A stretch of DNA of 64,000 bases from Microbacterium sp. CH12i (GTDB lineage: Bacteria > Actinomycetota > Actinomycetes > Actinomycetales > Microbacteriaceae). The stretch lies in NCBI RefSeq assembly GCF_000685355.1, contig NZ_JHET01000010.1, positions 186,001 through 250,000 on the forward strand, written 5' to 3'. Positions 43,521 to 54,637 of this stretch are shown piece after piece; the stretch's first letter is position 1, and each line of letters opens with the position of its first letter. The notes beneath the pieces were generated by a model. That model was not told where the DNA came from and did no database searches. It saw only the letters and a program-made list of their open reading frames with translations. Made by a program: the position numbers and the translations under genes.

Positions 43521-44279
43521 TCGCTGGCCTCCTCACGCAATCCGCGACGAGACGTCGATGCTGCTTCTGATCCCTCTCGATCAGGGTGAGGAACGCAGCA
43601 TCCGGATCGTCAGCGCCCGTGTCGGCGAGCAGTGCGTGCGGCGTCGTGTCGGCAATGATGCGGCCGGACCGCATCAGCAGCAGCCGGTCACAGCGCAGCG
43701 CCTCGTCCATGACGTGGCTCGAGACCAACAGCGTCACTCCATGCTCTGCCAAGCCGCGGAAAAGTCCCCATAGCTCCGCCCGTAGCAGGGGGTCAAGACC
43801 GACCGTCGGCTCGTCGAGAACGATCAGCTCGGGCGACCCCACCAGCGCCATAGCGAGTGAGGCGCGACTGCCCTGGCCACCGCTGAGCGATCCGACGAGT
43901 TGGTCAGCCTGTGACGTGAGTCCGACTTCGGCGATCACGCGCTCGACATCGTCACGAGACGCGCGCAAGATCGTCGCGACGTACCGAAGATTCTGGCGCA
44001 CCGTGAGATCGTCGTACACCGCGGCGCCTGCGTGCCATATGCCACCCGCCACCGTAGGCGTCGCGACCCGGCCGGTTCCCCGAGAACAGTGACATTGCCC
44101 GATTCGACCCGTTGCACGCCGACGACCGAGCGCATCAGCGTCGTCTTGCCGCAGCCAGATGGTCCGAGCAGCCCGGTGATCTGCCCGCGCGGAATCGACA
44201 CATCGAGGCCATCGAACACTCGCAGTGTGCCGCGACGCACGCGAAGCTGCGAGACCTCAACTGCCGGCGCATCCATCAT
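43517..44279 (-). CDS. ABC-2 exporter ATP-binding protein, two frameshifts
   Basis: About 255 residues when repaired, starting MMDAPAVEVSQLRVRRG. Walker A GPSGCGKTT, Q-loop region YGTQ...AAVYDDLTVRQNLRY, signature LSGGQGSRASLAMAL, Walker B LIVLDEPTVGLDP and H-loop VSSHVMDEALRCD. Frame breaks at about 44024 (one G short; QAAAVYDD expected) and about 43566 (CAGAAG for CAGGAAG); after the second the protein ends ...RRGLREEASE and its TGA overlaps the permease GTG. Exporter of the DrrA/Nod type. Confidence 0.87.
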
Positions 44280-44360
44280 GTGCTGATTGTCCGCCCGCGG
44301 CGCCATCACAACAAGAGCGACTCGCGAACGCACGTCTTCCGAACGCGAGAGACTGGAGAG

Positions 44361-46915
44361 GTGACCCCCACCCCCTTCGACCTGTCAAGGATCGGTCGCG
44401 GGCTCGCGTTCGCGTCGGCGGTCGATGATCTGCAGGATGCGCTCGCGCGGAGCACCTCCGTCGTCATCAGCGCCCCTCCCGGGACAGGAAAGACCACACT
44501 CGTGCCCCCGATAATCGCTGACCGCGTCTCAGGTCGTGTGATCGTCACCCAGCCCCGCCGAGTCGCAGCCCGCGCTGGCGCCCGACGACTCGCGCAACTC
44601 GACGGATCGCCGCTCGGCTCCCGCGTGGGGTTCACCGTCCGCGGCGAGCGCCACGTCACCGACTCGACCAGGATCGAATTCGTCACCGCCGGTGTGCTGC
44701 TTCGACGCCTGCTCGATGACCCCGGCCTCGACGGGATCGGCGCAGTGATCATCGACGAGGTGCACGAGCGCGCCCTGGAGACGGATTTGCTGATCGGCCT
44801 ACTCGGGGAGGTCCGCGAACTGCGTGACGACCTCGTCCTCGTCGCAATGTCGGCAACGCTCGACGCCGACCGATTCGCGACGGTGCTCGGCACGGACGCG
44901 TCTCCGGTGCCGATCATCACGCAGACGGCGCCGGCTTTTCCGCTCGATGTGCGCTGGGCGCCGAGCGCTGCACCTCGCTTGGATGAGCGCGGAGTAACCT
45001 GGGCGTTCCTCGACCACGTCGCGAGCACCGCGGTTGCCGCACACCAAGACTTGATGCGCACAGACCCTGCCGCCGATGCTCTGGTCTTCGCGCCGGGTGC
45101 GCGAGAGGTCGCCGAGATCGCCAATCGCATCCGTCGCCTCGCCCCGGAGTTCGACGTGCGCGAACTGCACGGACAGATCCCCGCCGCAGAGCAGGATGCC
45201 GTGATCTCCGGGCGGGCCCTCGATCAGCCCGCGCGGATCATCGTCACAACTTCACTCGCCGAGTCCTCGCTGACCGTACCCGGCGTGCGCCTTGTCGTCG
45301 ACACGTGCTTGTCACGTGCTCCGCAACGGGATGCCGCGCGCGGCATGAGCGGGCTCGTGACAGGTCCGACATCCCGTGCCTCTGCCATCCAGCGTGCAGG
45401 ACGCGCCACCAGACAAGGACCGGGCGTCGTGGTCCGCTGCGTCGATGAACGGACCTTCGCCGCGGCACCCGCGCGCCCTGCGCCCGAGATCGTGGCGGTG
45501 GATCTCACCGACGCCGCCCTGCTCCTTGCCAGCTGGGGTGCACCCGGCGGCATAGGTCTTCGGCTGGTTGACCCGCTTCCCGCTGACAGCCTGCGTGATG
45601 CCATCGCCGTGCTGCACGGGCTTGGCGCGATCGATGCGGATGGCCGCGCCACCGATGAGGGGCGACAGCTCGCCCGTATCCCGACTGATCCTCGTCTCGC
45701 CCGTGCGCTCCGAGACGGCAGCACCCTGGTCGGCGGGCGTGAAGCGGCCGAGGTTGTCGCGCTGCTCAGCGGAGATCTTCGCGTCACCGATGGGGATGCC
45801 GCGAGCACACTCACCGCACTCAGAAACGGGCGAAGCCACGATTCCCGGCGGTGGGAGCAGGAGGTCCGGCGGCTCACACGGTTCACCTCGACAGGCGCTA
45901 CGCTCGGCGCCAGTGATCCGACCGGACTCGTCATAGCCCTCGCATTCCCCGAGCGGATCGCACGCCGCGTCGATCAATCGCCCCACGGTGCGACCTTCCT
46001 CCTCGCCTCCGGCACCCGGGCGGGAATCACCGGCCCGCTCGCGAGCGCCGAATGGCTGGCGGTGGCCGACGTCACCCGGGCGCAGGGGAGGGCGGCCGCA
46101 GGAACCGGAGCGATCATCCGCACCGCCGCTATCATCTCCGAGAGCCAGGTAGAGCAGGCGGCGACGCATCTGATCACTGATCGTGTCGAAGCAGAGTTCG
46201 TGAACGGACGCGTTGTCGCCCGCCGTGAACGTCGCATCGGGGCGATCGTCCGCTCGTCCGTCCCTGTGCGCGTGCAGGCGGGCGACGGCGGGCGGGATGC
46301 CGCTCGCCGCGCCCTCGAAGCACAAGGACTCGGAGTGTTCGCCTGGTCAGAAGCCGCGGACGGTCTGCGGCGCCGGCTTGCTCTGCTGCATCGTGAACTC
46401 GGAGCCCCCTGGCCAGACGTCTCGGATGCCGCGCTCCTGCCCACCCTCGATTCGTGGCTGGGTCCGGAGCTGTCGTCCCTCGCCACCGGCACGCCGGCCG
46501 CCCAGATCAATCTGGCACCGGCGCTCCGGCGAGTGCTGCCGTGGCCCGCCGCGGTCGAGCTCGATGCTCTTGTTCCGGAACGACTCGAGGTGCCGAGCGG
46601 ATCGCACGTCCGCATCATCTACCCGCCCGTTGATGATCCAACCGGCCGCCCCGTCGTCGCGGTGAAGCTGCAGGAATGTTTCGGATGGGCAGAGACTCCG
46701 CGTCTCGTCGGAGGACGAGTACCGGTGCTGTTTCACCTGCTCTCCCCCGCGCGGCACCCGCTCGCAGTGACCGACGACCTCGCCTCGTTCTGGGCTGGTC
46801 CATACTCACAGGTGCGCGCAGAGATGCGCGGGCGCTACCCGAAGCATCCGTGGCCGGAAGATCCCTGGTCCGTCGCGCTACCCGGCACACCACGCGTCGC
46901 GCCGCCCGGGAATGA
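44361..46915 (+). CDS. hrpB: ATP-dependent RNA helicase HrpB, frameshift near C-terminus
   Basis: About 850 residues from GTG 44361 (TPTPFDLSRIGRGLAFA). DEAH-box helicase motifs: I APPGTGKTT, Ia TQPRRVAARAGARRLA, II DEVHER, III MSATLDADR, V TTSLAESSLTVPGV, VI QRAGRATRQGPG; then the HA2 region and the HrpB C-terminal domain ending RYPKHPWPEDPWSVA. At about 46877 one base appears missing; with it the end reads ATRHTTRRAARE and a stop at 46915, typical of HrpB. As written, the frame instead runs on to 47048 across the convergent deaminase gene, which I reject. Confidence 0.87.
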
Positions 46916-46940
46916 CGCGACGTGTCCCACATGTGGCGTC

Positions 46941-48466
46941 TCAGCACTCGATAACGTTGACCGCGAGGCCGCCCTCGCTGGTCTCTTTGTACTTGGTCGA
47001 CATGTCGATGCCAGTCTGCCGCATCGTCTCGACGACAGCATCCAGTGAGACGTAGTGGTGCCCGTCCCCGCGCATGGCGAGGCGCGCTGCGGTCACCGCG
47101 GTGGATGCTGCGATCGCATTACGCTCGATGCAGGGGATCTGCACGAGTCCACCGATCGGGTCGCACGTGAGACCGAGGTGATGCTCCATCGCGATCTCGG
47201 CGGCGTTCTCGATCTGCCGGTTCGTACCGCCCATGACGGCGGTCAGGCCGCCGGCCGCCATCGCACAGGCGGAGCCGACTTCGGCCTGGCATCCGCCCTC
47301 CGCACCTGAGATCGATGCGTTGGCCTTGAACAACGAGCCGAGAGCGGTCGCCGTCAGTAGAAAACGACGGATGCCGCGGCGGCGGTTCGCCTCGGCGTGA
47401 GCGGCCTCGTCCGGCGCGAGACCTTCGACGGGCTCAGAGGTCGATAAATGGCGCTCAAGAGGCGAACCAGCAGGTCGCCCGAACCCGAACAGCGCACTGC
47501 CGACCAGCTCGCCGTGCGGCGTGACCGCATTGCCGGATCCGAGCCCGGAGTCGGCGAGGAACCGCCACCAGTACATCGCGACGGCCGGAAGAATGCCCGC
47601 GGCACCGTTCGTGGGAGCAGTAACGACTCGTCCACCGGCGGCGTTCTCTTCATTGACGGCAAGCGCAAAGGCCCCGAGCCACTCCCCCGGCATTTCTCGC
47701 GCACCGTCCGATTCGACCTCTTCGAGCTGCTCGCGGATTGCGAGGGCGCGGCGCTTCACTTTGAGGATGCCGGGGAGCACACCATCGGCGTGCAGACCAG
47801 CATCCACGCAGTTGGCCATCGCATCCCAGATCGCGTCGAGCCCGGCAGCGACGTCCTCTTCCGAGCGCAGAGCCGTCTCGTTCATGCGCGCGACGTCGGC
47901 AATCGAGATGCCATGTTCGTCGCAGAGTTCGAGCAGGGAGGCCGCATCTGCGTAGCCGTACGGGAAGGATCCGGTCGCAACTCGCGCTTCTTCGCCCTCG
48001 CGTCGGATGAATCCGCCGCCGATCGAATAGTAGGTCTCCTCCGTGAGCGCTGCCCCGCTGGCGTCGTATGCCGTGAGCGTCATGGCATTCGGATGCCCAG
48101 GCAACCGGGTGCGCGGCGCGAACTCGATGTCTTCCTTCGCGAACGGAATCTCGTGACTGCGTCGAGAAGCAACGTGCCACCAACAGGGAACTCGCCCCAC
48201 GCGGTGCGCACATCTGCGGGGTCGCACGACTCAGGCGCCAGCCCACGGAGCCCTGCCACCACAGCATCCGGTGTGCCGTGTCCGATTCCGGTCGCTCCGA
48301 GCGAACCGTAGAGGGTGCAGGTCACGCGCTGTACCTCGGCGAGTACGCCTGTGGCGCTCAGCCGCCGGGCGAAATCGAGCGCAGCCCGCATCGGTCCCAC
48401 GGTATGGGAACTCGAAGGCCCCACTCCGATGGAGAAGAGGTCAAAGGCTGAGACGTACGCTGTCAC
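46941..48466 (-). CDS. sdaA: L-serine ammonia-lyase, iron-sulfur type (single chain), frameshifted
   Basis: Deaminates L-serine to pyruvate and ammonia. About 508 residues when repaired. N-terminal beta domain VSAFDLFSIGVGPSSSHTVGPMRAALDFARRL; C-terminal domain with the GGRVVTAPTNGAAGILPA block and the cluster cysteines (EGGCQAEVGSACAMAAGG, GLTCDPIGGLVQIPCIERNA); end YKETSEGGLAVNVIEC. The C-terminal Cys is a normal feature of the family. The frame breaks at about 48159 (one base short before SHEIPFAKEDIEF). ATG 48466 start is clear. Confidence 0.9.
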
Positions 48467-48510
48467 AACCCCAGGCTACGCCGGACCGCCCCGGGCGCGG
48501 CGATTGCGGT

Positions 48511-49788
48511 CTATTCGCGTGGGCTCGTCGGAACGCTGAGTTGAGGAAAGGCGTGCACCAACTCGAGAGCCGCGAGCAGTTCTTGCGGACGCAGGAGGGT
48601 AGAGCGGTCGAGCTTCTCTTCGGCTCGCTTCACTCGATACGCGATAGTGGTGGGTGCGACATGCGATGCTTCTGCCGCGAGCTGCCGGCTTCGCCCGGCG
48701 ACGAGAAACAGCCGCAGCGACTGCCTTATGGACACTGACATCGGATCCTCGCCAAGCAATCCCGTCAGCTCCCGCTGAACGAAGGCGCGCGCGTGCTCCT
48801 GGTCTGCGGCCACGAGTGCGAGCAGGCTGACGTCGTCGTAATGAGTGACCATCTGCGCGCCGGGCATTTGGAGGCATACGTCCCGCGTCCTTCGCGCAGC
48901 CACGGTGGTTGATCGGAAGCCATTGGCGCCCGATTGCACGAGGCCGAGGGCGAGCCTCATGCGTGACGGGAGTTCTTGCTCAATGATGTCGACGTCAATG
49001 GGAGCGTCGTGAATAAAGGACCAGTGAAACTCCACATGGTCTCCACGTTCGATGATCAGCCATGCGCTTGCTCGATGCCGCAGCGCTACACGCTCCGCAA
49101 AGCGGAACGCACTGTTATCGGAGTCGAACGTCCGGTTTCCGCCGGACGCCCAGCCCAGTGCGGCGAGATGATACTCCCGCCACGAAATCCCGAGAATACG
49201 CTCGCCCTCGGAGGACGGTTCATCACCGTCGAGCAACGAGTCCACTACCCGGCGCCGCTCGACCAGAATCCGGCTCTCGCTTTCCAACCGCTCTCTTGCG
49301 TAGGTGGCGCTGATGTCAGAGACGTAGCGATCCATGAAGGTGGCGAGCATGTCATTCTGTCTCCGGATTTCGAGCAGCAGCGAACCGGGCGGGACCGTCG
49401 CGCCGATGACATCGAGAAGCGCCTGCTGCACCGCGGTGTGACACGCCCACACTGTCCGCAGGAGCCGATCGAGGGGGATGCCGGTCCTCGCTGCGACACT
49501 TGCATCGTCGAGCGCCGCCTCAGGCGTGACGACGTGCAGCGACCCCTCGCTCAATCCGACCAAACTCGTCAGCAGACACTCTTCGCAACCGCGATATACG
49601 CCCACATCACTCGGACTCGCCGACGTGCGCAGCTCAGCCGTGAGATGAGAAACCACTGTGTCCGTCACCTCGGCCGCCCAGGCCGTTGCCTCCGAACCGA
49701 TCCTCTCCGCAGCCCAGGACCGCAACTCCGGCGACGCTGCCGAGGGCACGTCCCGTGACGGGTTCAACGCGGCTAGCCACTCACGCAT
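48511..49788 (-). CDS. PucR/CdaR-type helix-turn-helix transcriptional regulator
   Basis: 425 residues. N-terminal long sensory part, a central GGDEF-like segment as in PucR regulators, and the C-terminal PucR HTH: SIRQSLRLFLVAGRSRQLAAEASHVAPTTIAYRVKRAEEKLDRS. Such regulators commonly activate adjacent aromatic or amine catabolic operons. It is divergent from the flavin-dependent phenol oxidase gene starting 151 bp away, so it is the likely regulator of the phenylpropanoid cluster. Confidence 0.85.
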   Translation of the reverse strand: MREWLAALNPSRDVPSAASPELRSWAAERIGSEATAWAAEVTDTVVSHLTAELRTSASPSDVGVYRGCEECLLTSLVGLSEGSLHVVTPEAALDDASVAARTGIPLDRLLRTVWACHTAVQQALLDVIGATVPPGSLLLEIRRQNDMLATFMDRYVSDISATYARERLESESRILVERRRVVDSLLDGDEPSSEGERILGISWREYHLAALGWASGGNRTFDSDNSAFRFAERVALRHRASAWLIIERGDHVEFHWSFIHDAPIDVDIIEQELPSRMRLALGLVQSGANGFRSTTVAARRTRDVCLQMPGAQMVTHYDDVSLLALVAADQEHARAFVQRELTGLLGEDPMSVSIRQSLRLFLVAGRSRQLAAEASHVAPTTIAYRVKRAEEKLDRSTLLRPQELLAALELVHAFPQLSVPTSPRE

Positions 49789-49939
49789 CTAGACTCCTCG
49801 GCCCTTTATCGTCTGACAACAATAGCCCGCCTATTCTTCATCTTCAGCGTAGGAGAATTCCACGCGAAGCGACAGCGAGACTGTTCAACGGCGGCATCCA
49901 AAGAGGGAAGCGCCCGACCCGAACACACTGGAGCTTTCT

Positions 49940-51499
49940 ATGTCAATCGCCCACGATACGAAGGAGCGAGTCGCGTCGATCGATGAAGCTCGCATAAGGC
50001 TCATCGAGCTGATCGGTCACGAACACGTGCTGACCGGAACGCGGGCGCGTGAATTCCATGACCCGTGGGCGACGGCGCAGACGCCAACACCGCTACCCGC
50101 CTTTGTCGTCCAGCCGAAGGACGTCGAAGAGGTTCAAGCGATCGTCAGACTTGCGAACGAGCTAGGCCTCCCGATCAGTGTGTCGTCACAGGGCCGAAAT
50201 TATGGTTATGGCGGGGCAGCCCCGGTTTCGGCGGGAATGATCAGTATCAATCTTCGTCGTATGAACCAAGTGCTCGAGATCGATGAGCAGGGTGGCTTTG
50301 CGATCCTTGAGCCCGGCGTCTCCTTTGCCCAGCTGCACGGAGAGATCAAGGCTCGCGGCGCGAAACTATGGGTCTCGACGCCGGATCTGGGCTGGGGCAG
50401 CGTGATCGGAAACACCGCGGAGCACGGTCTCGGATATACGCAGTTCGGCGATCATGCGGCAGCGGTAGCTGGCATGGAAGTCGTCCTGCCAGACGGGACC
50501 TTGCTGCGAACCGGGCTATGGGCCTTACCTAATAACTCTCTCGGCGCACGCGCCAAACGTGGCTTCGGCCCATCCATCGACTCGCTCTTCCTCCAGTCCA
50601 ACTTCGGCATCATCACGAAGATGGGAATCTGGCTCACCCCAGAGCCGGAGATGTTCACTGTCGGCTCCGTCATCCTCGATGATGCAGCCGAGATCCCCAC
50701 GCTGATCGACGTCCTCGCCCCTCTGGTCCAGGACGGAACAATCCAGGGCATGCCACTGATCGTGAGTTCTCCCGAGCCGGAGGGCGGACGCTGCGGTCCT
50801 CTCGACGACACCAGCGGCCGATCGAAGAAGCACAAGATGTCAGCAGTGTTCCCTCCTGGGCGGGTGAACGCTCGCGTCGGGTTCTACGGGCACCCAAGCC
50901 TGGTGGCCGCCCGCGAGACGATCGTCCGTGACGCCGTCGCTCACATCGCGGGTGCGACGGTTGAGCTGCACAACTACCCTGGCGACGTTGATCCGGCCAC
51001 CGTGCATCCACTAGATCTCGTGCCTGCTGGCATCCCCAATCAGTTCCTCCTCGACATGCTGCAGAAGCACTTCGGCGCATCGGTCGGTCATTTCGATTTC
51101 TCTCCAATCCTCCCGTTCACCGGTGAAGCTGCGGCCCGCCACGAGAGCATGGTGATGGAGATCCTCGACCGCTACGACCTCGTCGCCGGCTTCGGATGGA
51201 TCGCGCAGTCTCGCTCACTTATCGGCGCGTGCATGGTCATCTTCGACTCTGCTGATCCGGACGAAGCGGCTCGCGCCCGAAACGCGGTCGACGAGATGAT
51301 CGCTCGCGCTGCCGAGTGGGGATGGAGCGAGTACCGCGGTCACGTGACGATCCACGATCGGATCTCCTCCCTCTATAGCGCAGGTGATGATGCGCTGCCC
51401 CGTTTTTACTCACGCCTCAAAGACGCGATCGACCCGGCAGGCATTTTATCTCCAGGTGGGCATGGCATCTGGCCGTCCACTGCCCGAGCTCAGCGCTGA
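49940..51499 (+). CDS. FAD-dependent vanillyl-alcohol/eugenol oxidase-like enzyme (VAO family)
   Basis: 519 residues. PCMH-type FAD domain: AFVVQPKDVEEVQAIVRLANELGLPISVSSQGRNYGYGG, ISINLRRMNQVLEIDEQGGFAILEPGVSF, STPDLGWGSVIGNTAEHGLGYTQFGDHA. The C-terminal VAO/4-cresol oxidase cap and the arrangement of the active site match oxidases of 4-hydroxybenzylic compounds such as eugenol oxidase. Probable reaction: oxidation of eugenol to coniferyl alcohol or of vanillyl alcohol to vanillin, producing H2O2. SD GGAG lies before ATG 49940. First gene of the catabolic operon. Confidence 0.85.
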   Translation: MSIAHDTKERVASIDEARIRLIELIGHEHVLTGTRAREFHDPWATAQTPTPLPAFVVQPKDVEEVQAIVRLANELGLPISVSSQGRNYGYGGAAPVSAGMISINLRRMNQVLEIDEQGGFAILEPGVSFAQLHGEIKARGAKLWVSTPDLGWGSVIGNTAEHGLGYTQFGDHAAAVAGMEVVLPDGTLLRTGLWALPNNSLGARAKRGFGPSIDSLFLQSNFGIITKMGIWLTPEPEMFTVGSVILDDAAEIPTLIDVLAPLVQDGTIQGMPLIVSSPEPEGGRCGPLDDTSGRSKKHKMSAVFPPGRVNARVGFYGHPSLVAARETIVRDAVAHIAGATVELHNYPGDVDPATVHPLDLVPAGIPNQFLLDMLQKHFGASVGHFDFSPILPFTGEAAARHESMVMEILDRYDLVAGFGWIAQSRSLIGACMVIFDSADPDEAARARNAVDEMIARAAEWGWSEYRGHVTIHDRISSLYSAGDDALPRFYSRLKDAIDPAGILSPGGHGIWPSTARAQR

Positions 51500-51529
51500 C
51501 CCGCACCACTCCCACGAAAAGGCACCCAA

Positions 51530-53072
51530 ATGCGTGATGTTCCTCCTCTCTCCCCCACGATGATCATTCCCCGGGCCGCACGCCCGACACAGCAGCAGCC
51601 GGCAGATGTGCGTTGGGATACGGACAACAAATTCTTGAACGGCCCGTTTGCCCCCTGGACCGACGAGTCCGCGGAGTTCGATCTTCCTGTGCTCGGCACG
51701 CTTCCAGACGACCTCGCCGGGGCGCTCTTTCGGATCGCCAACAACCCCCGGTTCGCACCCCGTGACCTTGATCGTTATCACTGGTGGGAGGGTGACGGCG
51801 GTGTCGCTGCGACCTACATCCGTGACGGCAAGGCATCGTTTCGGATGAAGTGGGTCGAGACCGACTCAATGAAGATCGAGGTGGCCGCCGGAGAAGCCCT
51901 CTACAGCGGATTCGTGAATGGCTCCGGCCCCGCAGGCCCCGGGATGCTGCCGGTGGGCGCACCCCCGGCAAAGAATGTCGCCAACACCAATGTCGGCCTG
52001 TTCGCCGACCACCTTCTCGTCTATTTCGAAGGTGGGCTGCCGACGTCGATGAACGCCGAGAGTCTTGAGACTTACGGCGCATTCGATTTCGACGGCGGTA
52101 TCGATGTGCTGTGCACTGCGCACTACAAGCTCGATCCGCACAGCGGCAACATGCTGTTCTTCGCCGCCGTCGGCACCAGCTTGACCTGGTACGAAGCGGA
52201 CGCGAAGACGGCAGGAATCGTCGACAGTTTCACCTTCGACATGGGCTGCCCGGCGATGGTTCACGACTACATCGTCAGCGAGCACTACGCAATCTTCCTC
52301 ATCTCGCCGACTCAGTTTCGGATGGACCGCATCATGCAGGGGCGTCCTGGCGTGTTGTGGGATGAAGCAGCCGTCCCGGACGGAAGCCGTTTCGCGGTGC
52401 TCGACCGCCGCACAAAGCGCGTGACCTGGTACGACACCGGTCTCATGCTTGCGCCCACGCACTTCTTCAACGCGTTCGAGACGCCGACCGGGATCGTCGT
52501 CGATCTCCATGTCATCGCGCGCCTCGGCAACCCGGCCGACCACGCCGACGATCCGGTTGGGTCTCACACGTGGTTCCCGCCAGCGATGGCCTGGCGTTTC
52601 ACACTGGATCATGCCACGAAGAAGGCGACGAACCGCATGCTGAGTGGCGTCGCCGGTGAGTTCCCGAAGATCAACGATGCCCTGCTCGGGCAAGAGTTGC
52701 AGTTCGGCTATTTTGCTACGACTCGCAACCTCACTTCCGACACGATGACGGACGGACTCGCCCGCTTCGACTTCGGAACCGGTCAGACGATCGTGATCGA
52801 GGGCGTCGATGGCCTGACCAACCCCAGCGAACCGGTATTCGTGCAACGTCGCGGTGCCACCGCCGAGAACGACGGATATCTACTGACGTTGTGGTGGAAC
52901 CGCGCAACCGGACTGTCGGAGCTCTTGGTGCATGACACCGACGCATTCGACTCAGAGCCTCTCGCGCGAGTCAAGCTCCCGGCACGCGTGCCTTCGGGTT
53001 CCACGGGCGTGGGCAGAAGCGGAGCATCTCGACGCGGCGGTCGCGGCCCAGCGCGCAGCATCCGTCCTCTGA
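51530..53072 (+). CDS. Carotenoid-oxygenase-fold alkene cleavage enzyme (isoeugenol monooxygenase/lignostilbene dioxygenase type), two frameshifts near end
   Basis: About 515 residues when repaired; seven-bladed RPE65 propeller family. Blocks: FLNGPFAPWTDESAEFDLPVLGTLPDDLAGALFRIANNPRF, YHWWEGDGG, the iron-ligand His regions (TAHYKLDP, PAMVHDYIVSEHYAIF, THFFNAFET) and the C-terminal VPSGFHGAWAEAEHL, whose His is the fourth iron ligand. To read this end, one G must be added at each of 52996-52998 and 53005-53007; the stop is then TGA 53070-53072. As written, the frame runs straight into the next gene, giving a false fusion. Expected product: vanillin from isoeugenol or a stilbene. Confidence 0.85.
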
Positions 53073-53113
53073 CTATTCCTATGACCCACAGCCGACACGA
53101 CAGGAGCATCACA

Positions 53114-54562
53114 ATGAGCAACAACTGGGATAACCGTATCTACAGCACCGGCGGTTTCGTCACCAGCCATGGCGGCACCACCAACGTCACCGCACCTGCC
53201 ACTGGCGACGTCATCGCCACTGTGGGCTGGGCAGACATTCAGGATCTTGATGATGCCGTCGCCGCGGCGAACCGAGCGCAGCCCGCCTGGGCGGCCCTTC
53301 CTTACACCGAGCGTGCCGCCGTCCTGGCCAAGGCCGCAACGCTCCTCGGCGAGGCGCCGGAGCGGTTGACGGATTGGCTCGTGCCCGAGGCTGGCTCCGG
53401 ACAGGGCAAGGCCGCGTTCGAAACTGGCCTCGTGACATCCGAGCTCGCCGAAGGCGCCGGTCTCGCATCGCAGCCGTACGGCCAGCTCCTTCGCAGCATG
53501 AAACCGCGTCTCTCAGTGGGGCGTCACGTTCCGGTGGGTGTCGTCGGCGTGATCAGCCCGTTCAATTTCCCCGCCATCCTGTCGATGCGCTCGGTCGCTC
53601 CTGCGCTCGCACTCGGAAACGCCGTGATCCTGAAACCGGACCCTCGTACACCGATCTCTGGCGGCTTGGCACTGGCAGATATCTTCGCTGACGCTGGCCT
53701 CCCCGATGGCCTCCTCCACGTACTCCCCGGCGGCGCTGACGTCGGCGCAGCCCTCGTGGCGCACCCCGATGTGCCGTGCATCTCGTTCACCGGTTCCACC
53801 GCCGCGGGGCGAAAGATCGGCGAAGCCGCAGCTCCCCTCCTCAAGAAGGTTCATCTCGAACTCGGCGGGAACAACGCGCTTCTGGTGCTTCCGGACGCCG
53901 ATGTTGACGCGGCAGCATCCGCGGGTGCATGGGGTTCGTTCCTGCACCAGGGCCAGATCTGCATGACGACGGGGCGCCACCTCGTACACAAGAGCCTTGC
54001 GGATGCGTATACCGCCAAGCTCTCCGAAATTGCCGCCCGTATCACCGTCGGCGACCCGACAGACCCCACCAATGCGCTCGGGCCGATCATCGACGAATCG
54101 CAGCTCAAGAAGATCGATTCGATCGTGAAGGCGACGGTGGCCGCCGGTGCGACGCTCCGCGAGGGCGGTTCCCACGAGGATCTGTTCTACCGGCCGACGG
54201 TGTTGGCCGATGTTCCCCTGGATTCTGTTGCGTTCACGCAGGAGATCTTCGGACCGGTCGCGCCCATCACCACGTACGAAACGATCGACGAAGCCATCGA
54301 CATCATCAACGCGTCAGAGTACGGACTGTCGGTCTCGATTCTCACCGGTAACCCGTTCAAGGCTTTCGAGTTGGCGGATCGGATCAAGTCCGGTGCGATC
54401 CACATCAACGACCAGACCGTCGACGATGAGGCCACGGCACCATTCGGCGGGACGAAGGCCTCGGGCTCGGGGGGACAGTTCGGATCTTCTGTCAACCTCA
54501 GCACCTTCTGCGATGTGCAGTGGGTGACCGTGCAGTCCGAAATCGAGAGGTACCCCTTCTAG
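53114..54562 (+). CDS. Benzaldehyde/vanillin dehydrogenase-type aldehyde dehydrogenase
   Basis: 482 residues from ATG 53114, SD AGGAG nine bases upstream. ALDH motifs: PFNFPAILSMRSVAPALALGNAVILKPDPRTPISG, SFTGSTAAGRKIGEAA, catalytic Glu in HLELGGNNALLVL, catalytic Cys in HQGQICMTTGRH, and EIFGPVAPI. The closest group by eye is vanillin/benzaldehyde dehydrogenases. It would oxidise the aldehyde released by the two preceding enzymes to vanillate. A strong terminator follows. Although in frame with the carotenoid oxygenase reading, it is a separate gene. Confidence 0.9.
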   Translation: MSNNWDNRIYSTGGFVTSHGGTTNVTAPATGDVIATVGWADIQDLDDAVAAANRAQPAWAALPYTERAAVLAKAATLLGEAPERLTDWLVPEAGSGQGKAAFETGLVTSELAEGAGLASQPYGQLLRSMKPRLSVGRHVPVGVVGVISPFNFPAILSMRSVAPALALGNAVILKPDPRTPISGGLALADIFADAGLPDGLLHVLPGGADVGAALVAHPDVPCISFTGSTAAGRKIGEAAAPLLKKVHLELGGNNALLVLPDADVDAAASAGAWGSFLHQGQICMTTGRHLVHKSLADAYTAKLSEIAARITVGDPTDPTNALGPIIDESQLKKIDSIVKATVAAGATLREGGSHEDLFYRPTVLADVPLDSVAFTQEIFGPVAPITTYETIDEAIDIINASEYGLSVSILTGNPFKAFELADRIKSGAIHINDQTVDDEATAPFGGTKASGSGGQFGSSVNLSTFCDVQWVTVQSEIERYPF

Positions 54563-54566
54563 ACGC

Positions 54567-54598
54567 AAGTACGGCACTCCCCAGCGAGTGCCGTACTT
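54567..54598 (+). terminator. 13-bp hairpin terminator after aldehyde dehydrogenase gene
   Basis: AAGTACGGCACTC (54567-54579) pairs perfectly with GAGTGCCGTACTT (54586-54598) around a 6-nt loop. It separates the catabolic genes from the MFS gene, so the latter may be partly or separately expressed. Confidence 0.85.
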
Positions 54599-54637
54599 CA
54601 CATTGTTCGTTCCCCCACTACAAGGAAGTAGTCCACC

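Noticed and set aside
44361..47048. HrpB extended to 47048
   Set aside because: The tail after 46877 is unlike HrpB and antisense to conserved SdaA sequence; a one-base indel gives a natural stop at 46915.
47448..48311. 287-codon plus-strand frame across the serine deaminase
   Set aside because: Antisense to conserved iron-sulfur serine deaminase sequence; no independent support.
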